From: Prevotella sp.
GTDB lineage: Bacteria > Bacteroidota > Bacteroidia > Bacteroidales > Bacteroidaceae
Direction of reading: 5' to 3'
Assembly: GCA_016283605.1 (NCBI GenBank)
Contig: JAEENF010000089.1
Span: 1-5,514 of the forward strand
DNA: 5,514 nucleotides
Shown: positions 1 through 5,431 of the stretch, in pieces
Position numbering within the stretch: position 1 is the stretch's first letter
Layout: every line of letters begins with the position of its first letter
Notes under the pieces: generated by a model
Databases searched by the model: none
What the model was told of the DNA's origin: nothing
Seen by the model: only the letters and a program-made list of their open reading frames with translations
Made by a program: the position numbers and the translations under genes

Positions 1-154
1 CGAGCAACAGTGGTTCGAAGTCCTTCTTGATGGCGAGCCAGATGAAGAAGGCGCCCACTGCTATCATGATGAGGTTTCCCACTGTGGCATTGGCGAATGC
101 CGTGTATGTGAGGAACTCATGGAAGTTCTGTATGATGAATTGTCCTAAGTCCAT
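1..154 (-). CDS. oadB: Sodium-pumping decarboxylase beta subunit (OadB/MmdB family), N-terminal fragment
   Basis: This is the first 51 residues of the integral membrane subunit that couples decarboxylation of carboxybiotin to Na+ export across the inner membrane. It reads from ATG at 154 leftward off the window edge, so the stop and most membrane helices are missing. The fragment contains the family-typical start of the first membrane helix (residues about 20-42, FANATVGNLIMIAVG then a hydrophobic run) followed by AIKKDFEPLLL, the signature that precedes the second segment in OadB, MmdB and GcdB proteins. The ATG lies only 3 bases after the stop of the biotin carrier gene, so translation is probably coupled. 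The company of mutAB makes methylmalonyl-CoA the most likely substrate of the pump (then the gene would be called mmdB), but oxaloacetate or glutaconyl-CoA decarboxylases use the same subunit. Family is secure; substrate is inferred. Confidence 0.93.
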   Translation of the reverse strand, partial: MDLGQFIIQNFHEFLTYTAFANATVGNLIMIAVGAFFIWLAIKKDFEPLLL

Positions 155-157
155 AGC

Positions 158-610
158 TTATCCGATTGTCATTAAAACGGCGCCTTCCATGACGGATTCG
201 CCCTGTTTGACGGTGATGGAGGTGACGGTGCCCTCGTATTCCGACTCGATGTTGTTCTGCATCTTCATGGCCTCGAGCACTAAAACCACATCGCCCACTT
301 TCACTGTATCACCGATATTCACTTTAATCTCAGTAATGGTTCCGGGCAGAGGAGCTTTCACATGGGAACCTGTTCCGGCAGCCATAGGCTTGTCGGCTGC
401 AGGAGCGGCTGCAGGAGTTACGGTTGGACGAGCCACAGGTTTTGGTGCCTCGACGTGTACCTTCTTCAGAGTACTGGTGGCGTTAATAGGCTGTTTTAAC
501 TCTACATCAAAACGTATGCCGTTGACATTCACCTTGGCCACGTTGCCTTCTACTTCTTCTATCTCTACGTCGTAATCGACGCCTTGTACTTTATATTGAT
601 ACTTGTTCAT
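158..610 (-). CDS. Biotin carboxyl carrier protein of a sodium-pumping (methylmalonyl-CoA) decarboxylase
   Basis: This 150-residue protein carries the biotin that takes CO2 from the carboxyltransferase subunit to the membrane OadB subunit. Residues 1-45 form a small beta-rich N-terminal domain with paired YKVQG and VKVNVNG-like strands. Residues about 54-80 are an Ala/Pro linker that lets the biotin arm swing. Residues 82-150 are the biotinyl domain: VKAPLPGTI opens the barrel and EAMKM at 113-117 is the biotinylation motif, with Lys116 the attachment site, 34 residues from the C-terminus as in the family. The start is ATG at 610, 5 bases after the stop of the OadG-like gene, with only a weak AAGG upstream. 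Size and linker match the MmdC-type gamma subunit rather than the fatty-acid AccB protein, and the OadB gene follows at once. Methylmalonyl-CoA specificity is inferred from mutAB nearby. It is a soluble cytoplasmic protein. Confidence 0.93.
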   Translation of the reverse strand: MNKYQYKVQGVDYDVEIEEVEGNVAKVNVNGIRFDVELKQPINATSTLKKVHVEAPKPVARPTVTPAAAPAADKPMAAGTGSHVKAPLPGTITEIKVNIGDTVKVGDVVLVLEAMKMQNNIESEYEGTVTSITVKQGESVMEGAVLMTIG

Positions 611-615
611 ATGCC

Positions 616-1641
616 TTAATGGATTTGTGGGGTTGTTGGAATATGTGGTGCATTATGCTGAGTGGGGATGACTGGGGTCGAGAAGTGGGTCATCTGACTG
701 GACTCATCGCTCCATCCTGTTTCTTTCGATTTGATGGTGATAACGCCGCTTTCCACATCGTGGACATCGTCCTGATACTGCTTCAAAGCCATGGAGATAA
801 CCGCGATGTAGACTTCTTTGTCGATTCCTTTCGTTTTCAGACCGTCCTGTAGGATATTTCCTGTGGCGTGGGCCAGGTCGTGAGTCACCTCTACTGTCTT
901 AGTAATGGGCTTGATGGGTTGGGCATTAACAACCTTCTTAGCTGTTTCAAGGTTGCGCATGATCAGTCCGAAGATCCAAAAGAACAAGAACAGTATGGCG
1001 AGACAGAAGAATACAATACCCATAGCCAACAGGGTAATACCAAACCCGTGAGGATCCTCGCGCTTCAGATAGGCATCTTTTGTTTCATCGGTCTTGATGA
1101 AGTTCTCAATGCCAGGGGTCACATTCTCCGCTGATTTCACGGCCCAGGTCTGTGCATTCTGACGGGCATAACTCTGATCTGCAGCAAGGGCTGGGATGCT
1201 GACAGAGTCAATCAGTTCCGTTGCATTACCATTGTAGAAACCAATCCAAAGGGGTTCCGATAGTGGAACCTGCAGTGAGAGGTGTAACTTTCCCTGTGCA
1301 GGGTTTGAGTTACAGAAGAACACAAGGTGCTGTCGCCCGCCAATCTGTGTACGGGAATCACCACTGGGGATGACACTCATACGCTTGATACGTTCCGGAA
1401 CGCTCATCTGAGGATTGAGGACACTGCGGTCTGTCGTAAAGTACATACCACGTACATTGTAGGTCGTGAACGAGGTGTTTTCCAACTCGATCCAGGCCTC
1501 ACGCTGTCCGAACTCATCCTCAATGCTGGCGGTGTTATTGGTGAGTACCTCGTTGATGCGGATGTTTTTGGCACCTTGGCCAAACATCTGTGAGGAACTT
1601 GCCAGCAAAAGACCGCTAAGCAGGATTCTAATTTTATTCAT
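616..1641 (-). CDS. OadG-family decarboxylase subunit with exported lamin-tail-like domain
   Basis: This 341-residue protein is much longer than classical OadG (roughly 80-120 residues). Residues 1-22 look like a signal peptide (NKIR, then LLSGLLLASSS, cleavage near FGQG). Residues about 27-181 resemble a lamin-tail domain: INEVLTNN at 29-36, EAWIELENTS at 49-58, an FTTD strand at 68-71, DSVSIPALAADQSYAR at 145-160 and TPGIEN at 175-180. One strong membrane helix follows at about 200-229 (GFGITLLAMGIVFFCLAILF and on), the OadG anchor. The cytoplasmic tail has the conserved IDKEVYIAVISMALKQY (273-289), HDVESGVITI (294-303) and a GWSDESSQM segment, then a Pro/His-rich end. In classical pumps OadG/MmdD stabilises the complex, and its C-terminal tail can bind zinc. 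The gene sits between the transporter (29-base gap) and the biotin carrier (5-base gap). The start at 1641 has an A/T-rich, Shine-Dalgarno-free leader. OadG assignment is confident from the helix, tail and neighbours; lamin-tail assignment rests on motif spacing only. Confidence 0.85.
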   Translation of the reverse strand: MNKIRILLSGLLLASSSQMFGQGAKNIRINEVLTNNTASIEDEFGQREAWIELENTSFTTYNVRGMYFTTDRSVLNPQMSVPERIKRMSVIPSGDSRTQIGGRQHLVFFCNSNPAQGKLHLSLQVPLSEPLWIGFYNGNATELIDSVSIPALAADQSYARQNAQTWAVKSAENVTPGIENFIKTDETKDAYLKREDPHGFGITLLAMGIVFFCLAILFLFFWIFGLIMRNLETAKKVVNAQPIKPITKTVEVTHDLAHATGNILQDGLKTKGIDKEVYIAVISMALKQYQDDVHDVESGVITIKSKETGWSDESSQMTHFSTPVIPTQHNAPHIPTTPQIH

Positions 1642-1670
1642 TTTTTGTTTATTTGGTGTATTATTATAAA

Positions 1671-3362
1671 CTAGCCGCAGAAGAATAGGACGATGATCTG
1701 TGCTGTGAAGATTCGCAGGAACATAGCCAACGGATAGACCGTCGAGTAACCCAATGCTGGAGCCTCCTTCGAACAGATGCTGTTAGAATAAGCTAGGGCA
1801 GGAGGATCAGTATAAGTACCGGCAACCATACCGGCGATAGTGAAATAATTGAACTTGTATCGTAGACGGGCAATCGGTCCGATGATTAGGATTGGTATGA
1901 TGGTGATGAGGAAACCAGTGAGGACATAGAGTAATCCGTCACCCTCGATTACCGTCTCGAAGAACCCTGCGCCTGCCTTGATACCCACTGAAGCCAAGAA
2001 AAGTACCAGACCAATCTCACGCAACATCATATTGGCGGATGTGGTGGTATAGGTGACCAGGTGGATCTTATAGCCATAGCGTCCGATGAGAATGGCAATA
2101 ATCAGAGGACCACCAGCGAGACCTAATTTAACAGGAACAGGCATGCCAGGAATAGCCAGGGGGAACATACCGAAGATTAATCCGATAAAGATTCCTACAA
2201 AGATTGTGGCAATGTTGGGTGCGTCCAGACGACGCAGACTGTTGCCCATTTTGTTGGCCACACGGTCGACAGCATCCTCAGGACCTACCACCATAATGCG
2301 ATCACCCACTTGTAGTGGTAGTGATGACGAAGCAAAGATGTCCATTCCATGACGGGTCACACGCGTCACATTGACACCGTGAACACTTGAGAAATGGAGT
2401 GAGGCCAGTGTTTTACCGTTTATCTTAGGATTTGTAATCAAGATACGTTTTGAAACCATCGGCTGATCCTGTTGCTCGAAGTCGATGTCGAGTTTCGGAC
2501 CTATGAAGGCTGTGATGGCCTCCTGGTCAGCCTCTGCACAGACGATAAGCATCTGGTCGCCCTCGTGGAAGATGGTATCACGGTTAGGGATGCATAGTTC
2601 ACCCTGATGGACCAGTCGTGACACCACGAAGTCACGGTTCAGGAAGTCGTGAACCTGTAGCAATGTCTTGCCCTCTAGGTATTTGTTGGTTACCTCTAGG
2701 TGCATCTTATAGGGTTTCTTGTTGACATTAGTTTCTTCCAATGCCTTCAACTGTTCTTCTTCTTTCTCTAATTTGATACCACAGATATACCTTATTAATA
2801 TAATAGCACCGATGATACCGAGTACACCAAGGGGATATGCACAGGCATAAGCAGAGGCAATCTGCGGGGCATTGCTACCAAAAACTGTAGACAAGGCTTC
2901 GTTGGCGGCACCGAGACCAGGAGTATTGGTCACTGCACCATAAAGTGTACCTACCATCATTGGCAGATTAGCTTTGTTGCTGGTGTCGAAAAAGATATAG
3001 TAGCATGCAAACATCACTAGAATGTTCAGCAGAATAGCCGATGCTGTCAATCCATTGAGTTTAATACCCTGAGTACCAAAACTCTCGAAAAAACCAGGAC
3101 CTACCTGCAGACCGATCATGAATACGAAGAGGATCAGCCCGAAGTCCTGAACGAATGTCAGAATGGAGGTAGGAGCCGTAAATCCAATATGTCCTGCCAA
3201 GATACCAGCAAACAATACAAAGGTGATTCCTAGCGAAACGCCAAAAATCTTAATTTTACCCAAATACACGCCAATGGCGATGACTATCGCATAGAGCAAC
3301 GTGATATGCGCTACTGAGTCAGTCGTCGTAAAGAGGTCTTTTAACCATTGAAATGATTCCAT
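1671..3362 (-). CDS. AspT/YidE/YbjL-family (aspartate:alanine exchanger family) transporter with two RCK_C domains
   Basis: This is a 563-residue inner-membrane transporter, the usual full length for the family. It has two homologous membrane halves flanking a soluble middle. The duplication is directly visible: FGLILFVFMIGLQVGPGFFE (74-93) matches IGLVLFLASVGIKAGAGFFE (450-469), GTLYGAVTNTPGLGAANE (138-155) matches GMVAGTYTDPPALAYSNS (511-528), and YPLG (176-179) matches YPLA (543-546). The middle holds two RCK_C (TrkA_C) modules at about 218-288 and 305-374, each with a GKTL segment and ending in a GDQMLIV or GDRIMVV strand. These probably bind a small regulatory ligand; no nucleotide-binding RCK_N domain is present. 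Known family members exchange aspartate for alanine (AspT) or export succinate (SucE1), so an organic acid is plausible, and succinate fits the neighbours. It is the first gene of the leftward operon. The start is ATG at 3362, about 30 bases below a TAACTTTG promoter element. Exact substrate unknown. Confidence 0.92.
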   Translation of the reverse strand: MESFQWLKDLFTTTDSVAHITLLYAIVIAIGVYLGKIKIFGVSLGITFVLFAGILAGHIGFTAPTSILTFVQDFGLILFVFMIGLQVGPGFFESFGTQGIKLNGLTASAILLNILVMFACYYIFFDTSNKANLPMMVGTLYGAVTNTPGLGAANEALSTVFGSNAPQIASAYACAYPLGVLGIIGAIILIRYICGIKLEKEEEQLKALEETNVNKKPYKMHLEVTNKYLEGKTLLQVHDFLNRDFVVSRLVHQGELCIPNRDTIFHEGDQMLIVCAEADQEAITAFIGPKLDIDFEQQDQPMVSKRILITNPKINGKTLASLHFSSVHGVNVTRVTRHGMDIFASSSLPLQVGDRIMVVGPEDAVDRVANKMGNSLRRLDAPNIATIFVGIFIGLIFGMFPLAIPGMPVPVKLGLAGGPLIIAILIGRYGYKIHLVTYTTTSANMMLREIGLVLFLASVGIKAGAGFFETVIEGDGLLYVLTGFLITIIPILIIGPIARLRYKFNYFTIAGMVAGTYTDPPALAYSNSICSKEAPALGYSTVYPLAMFLRIFTAQIIVLFFCG

Positions 3363-3390
3363 AACAAACCAAACTTCTCTAAATCGCGTG

Positions 3391-3398
3391 CAAAGTTA
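3391..3398 (-). promoter_or_regulatory. Bacteroidota -7 promoter element for the transporter/decarboxylase operon
   Basis: Read on the - strand this is TAACTTTG followed by CA, an exact match to the Bacteroidota housekeeping -7 consensus TAnnTTTG. Transcription would start a few bases downstream (about 3383-3388), giving a leader of roughly 20-25 bases before the transporter ATG at 3362. No TTTG lies at the expected distance of about 20 bases upstream, so the -33 element is weak or replaced by an activator site. A purine stretch AGAGAAG ends 11 bases before the start codon and is at best a poor ribosome binding site. Confidence 0.65.
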
Positions 3399-3460
3399 GC
3401 GATTTTTTGCGCAATATGAGCGATTTTGTGCATATTATTTTGAATAAAAACCGATTTTTT
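3398..3460. repeat. Phased CGATTTT copies with an embedded AATATG/CATATT inverted repeat
   Basis: AGCGATTTT occurs at 3398-3406 and again at 3419-3427, inside an imperfect 21-base tandem (16 of 21 bases identical by eye). A third CGATTTTTT begins at 3452. The CGATTTT starts (3400, 3421, 3452) are 21 and 31 bases apart, close to two and three helical turns. AATATG (3413-3418) and CATATT (3431-3436) form an inverted repeat with a 12-base spacer around the second copy. The block lies immediately upstream of the leftward -7 element and upstream of the mutA promoter, where an operator would be expected. The T-tracts could also simply bend the DNA. Binding of a regulator is not shown. Confidence 0.4.
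3437..3450. repeat. 14-bp exact direct repeat, copy 1 (ATTTTGAATAAAAA)
   Basis: This 14-base sequence is repeated exactly at 3485-3498, 48 bases to the right. Both copies are in the intergenic space between the divergent operons. The composition is A/T-rich, which raises the odds of a chance match, but 14 identical bases within about 200 is notable. It could be a paired regulator site or a duplicated upstream promoter segment. Confidence 0.5.
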
Positions 3461-3484
3461 ATTTCTTTCACAATTCATTTAGCC

Positions 3485-3498
3485 ATTTTGAATAAAAA
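3485..3498. repeat. 14-bp exact direct repeat, copy 2 (ATTTTGAATAAAAA)
   Basis: This is the second exact copy of the sequence at 3437-3450. It ends 5 bases before the mutA -7 element, between the expected -33 and -7 positions, so a protein bound here would overlap RNA polymerase. Confidence 0.5.
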
Positions 3499-3503
3499 GT
3501 TTG

Positions 3504-3511
3504 TATCTTTG
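3504..3511 (+). promoter_or_regulatory. Bacteroidota -7 promoter element for mutAB
   Basis: TATCTTTG followed by CAG matches the Bacteroidota -7 consensus TAnnTTTG exactly. Transcription would begin at about 3515-3520, leaving a leader of about 40 bases before the mutA ATG at 3559. At the expected -33 distance there is only a degenerate TTTA (3478-3481); a full TTTG at 3487-3490 is about 7 bases too close. The leader is far too short for a cobalamin riboswitch, although the encoded enzyme depends on B12. Confidence 0.7.
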
Positions 3512-3518
3512 CAGTCAA

Positions 3519-3533
3519 TTAAGTGGAACTTAA
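3519..3533 (+). repeat. Perfect 6-bp inverted repeat (hairpin) at the start of the mutA leader
   Basis: TTAAGT, a GGA spacer and ACTTAA form a perfect inverted repeat at or just after the predicted transcription start of mutA. It could fold into a weak 5' terminal hairpin that protects the transcript, or be a small operator downstream of the promoter. The stem is A/T-rich with one G-C pair per arm, so RNA stability would be low. It also overlaps the in-frame GTG at 3523, arguing against that codon as a start. Confidence 0.4.
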
Positions 3534-3558
3534 AACAACTTATATAATAAATACATTT

Positions 3559-5412
3559 ATGGCAAACAAAGAAAAACTCTTTACTGAGTTTACGGCGCCT
3601 ACCACTCAGGAGTGGTTGGACAAGATTGAGGTCGACCTGAAGGGAGCCGACTTTCAGAAGCGCTTGGTATGGAGAACCAATGAAGGTTTTAATGTACAGC
3701 CCTTCTATCGCCGTGAAGACCTGGCGAACCTAAAGACACCCGACGCACTGCCCGGAGAATTCCCATTCGTGCGTGGTAATCAGAAGGACTCGAATGTGTG
3801 GTATGTTCGTCAGAACATCGAAGTGAACGATGCCAAGGCCGCCAATGCGAAGGCTTTGGACATCCTGAACAAGGGTATCGACTCGCTGGGCTTTAGGATT
3901 CCCGGTAAGCTGGTGTCGGCAGCAACTATCGAGACGCTGCTTGAGGGTATTTACTGCGATTGTATCGAGGTAAACTTCGCCACTTGTCCGAAACATGCTT
4001 TGGAGTTGGCAGAGATCCTTGTGGCCTTCTTCGCTAAGAAGGGCTATGACAAGGAGAAGGTGGTTGGTTCTATCGCTTTTGACCCATTGAAGGCTATGGT
4101 GATGAAGGGCAAGGATGCCTCCTCATTGCTTGAGACGGCTCCGAAGCTCATCGAAGTGTTGAAGGATTATCCCCAGTTCCGTTGTATCACTGTGAGTACC
4201 GATGCCCTGAACAATGCCGGTGCCTATATCGCACAGGAGTTGGGTTATGCCCTGGCCTGGGGTAATGAGTATCTGCAGCAGTTGACCGATGCCGGTGTCG
4301 ATGTAGACCTGGCAGCGAAGAACATCAAGTTTGACATGGGTGTGAGCGAGAATTATTTCATGGAGATCGCGAAGTTCCGTGCCGCCAGACTGTTGTGGGC
4401 CCAGATTGTGAAACAGTATGCGCCCAAGTGCGACTGTGCCTGCAAGATGATCATCAATGCCACGACGTCGACCTATAATCAGACGCTATTTGATTCGTAT
4501 GTGAACCTGTTGCGTTCGCAGACCGAGGCCATGAGTGCTGCCCTTGGTAGTGTTCACTCGATGGTGGTAACTCCGTTTGATGCGCCCTATGAGGCATCGA
4601 CCGATTTCTCAGAGCGTATCGCCCGTAACCAGCAGTTGATCATCAAGGAAGAGAGTCATTTCGACCGTATCGTCGATCCAGGTGCCGGTTCTTATTATAT
4701 CGAGCATCTGACCGATGCGCTGGCCCAGGAGGCCTGGAAGATCTTCCTGAAGGTAGAAGAGGAGGGAGGCTTCCTCGCAGCCGTGAAGGCAGGAACTATC
4801 CAGGACGATATCAATGCGACGAATGTGAAGCGTCATGGTGATGCTGCGAAGAGAAAGGAGTTCTTGTTGGGTACCAACCAGTTTCCGAACTTCACTGAGA
4901 AGAGTGAGGGTAAGAAGGCTGTTAATGCCTGCTGCTGTGGCCAGAACCACGAGGACTGCGAGCGTCCTTTCAAGGCCATTGAGAGCACCCGTCTTGCGGC
5001 AGACTTCGAGGATCTGAGAATCCATACCGAGGAGACAAAGGTTCCAGTAGCCTTTATGTTGACGATTGGTAATCTGGCTATGCGTCAGGCTCGTGCACAG
5101 TTCTCTTGCAACTTCCTGGCTTGTGCTGGTTACAAAGTGATTGATAACCTTGGCTTCAAGACGGTTGAGGAAGGTGTTGATGCTGCTTTGGAGGCTAAGG
5201 CCGATATCGTGGTCATCTGCTCTTCTGACGATGAGTATGCTGAGTATGCGATTCCCGCCTTCCAGTATCTGAATGGCCGTGCGATGTTCGTCGTAGCCGG
5301 TGCTCCTGCCTGTATGGAGGACCTGAAGGCTGCCGGCATCGAGAACTACATCCACGTGAAGTGTAATGTGCTCGAGACTTTGAAAGAATATAATCAGAAA
5401 CTTGGTATCTAA
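3559..5412 (+). CDS. mutA: Methylmalonyl-CoA mutase small (non-catalytic) subunit MutA
   Basis: This is the 617-residue partner of MutB in the heterodimeric cytoplasmic mutase that interconverts succinyl-CoA and (R)-methylmalonyl-CoA. Residues about 1-450 form the MCM N-terminal barrel, with family sequences VDLKGADF, LVWRTNEGFNVQPFYR, FDMGVSENYFMEIAKFRAAR and RIARNQQLIIKEESHF before DPGAGSYYIEHLT. Residues about 490-617 are a B12-binding-like domain, but the DxHxxG motif that ligates cobalt in MutB is absent; TIGNLAMRQARAQF stands there (about 502-515), as expected for a small subunit. The linker holds a cysteine cluster, CCCGQNHEDC at 458-467. I chose ATG at 3559 (MANKEKLFTEF) over an in-frame GTG at 3523 because family proteins begin there and the GTG lies within a few bases of the predicted transcript start. 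No Shine-Dalgarno is visible. mutB follows after 19 bases. Confidence 0.96.
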   Translation: MANKEKLFTEFTAPTTQEWLDKIEVDLKGADFQKRLVWRTNEGFNVQPFYRREDLANLKTPDALPGEFPFVRGNQKDSNVWYVRQNIEVNDAKAANAKALDILNKGIDSLGFRIPGKLVSAATIETLLEGIYCDCIEVNFATCPKHALELAEILVAFFAKKGYDKEKVVGSIAFDPLKAMVMKGKDASSLLETAPKLIEVLKDYPQFRCITVSTDALNNAGAYIAQELGYALAWGNEYLQQLTDAGVDVDLAAKNIKFDMGVSENYFMEIAKFRAARLLWAQIVKQYAPKCDCACKMIINATTSTYNQTLFDSYVNLLRSQTEAMSAALGSVHSMVVTPFDAPYEASTDFSERIARNQQLIIKEESHFDRIVDPGAGSYYIEHLTDALAQEAWKIFLKVEEEGGFLAAVKAGTIQDDINATNVKRHGDAAKRKEFLLGTNQFPNFTEKSEGKKAVNACCCGQNHEDCERPFKAIESTRLAADFEDLRIHTEETKVPVAFMLTIGNLAMRQARAQFSCNFLACAGYKVIDNLGFKTVEEGVDAALEAKADIVVICSSDDEYAEYAIPAFQYLNGRAMFVVAGAPACMEDLKAAGIENYIHVKCNVLETLKEYNQKLGI

Positions 5413-5417
5413 AGAAT

Positions 5418-5423
5418 AGGAGA
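5418..5423 (+). promoter_or_regulatory. Ribosome binding site of mutB
   Basis: AGGAGA lies 8 bases before the mutB ATG, within the 19-base gap after the mutA stop. A near-canonical Shine-Dalgarno stands out here, since the other starts in the window have none or only weak purine runs. It may raise translation of the distal subunit to balance the 1:1 heterodimer. Confidence 0.7.
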
Positions 5424-5431
5424 CTTGAATT

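Noticed and set aside
27..575. A 182-codon + strand open frame across oadB and the biotin carrier gene
   Set aside because: It is antisense to two well-supported family proteins, and its sequence is low-complexity Ser/Thr/Met-rich as expected of a shadow frame.
1642..1670. A separate promoter or terminator between the transporter and the OadG-like gene
   Set aside because: The 29-base gap is A/T-rich but contains no TAnnTTTG element on the - strand and no stem with a T-run, so read-through is the simpler view.
3408..3436. A CRP/FNR-type operator in the TGCGCA to GTGCAT stretch
   Set aside because: Neither TGTGA-N6-TCACA nor TTGAT-N4-ATCAA is present; only short partial matches occur.
3487..3490. 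TTTG at 3487 as the -33 element of the mutA promoter
   Set aside because: Only 13 bases separate it from the -7 element, whereas about 20 are expected, so it was not called as a true -33 box.
3523..3558. GTG at 3523 as the mutA start, adding 12 residues
   Set aside because: It sits within a few bases of the predicted transcript start and inside the small palindrome, and family proteins begin at the MANKEKLF methionine at 3559.
4609..5355. A 248-codon open frame on the strand opposite mutA
   Set aside because: It lies wholly inside the convincing mutA gene, its translation shows no recognisable domain, and it has no promoter or ribosome site. It is a by-product of mutA codon bias.
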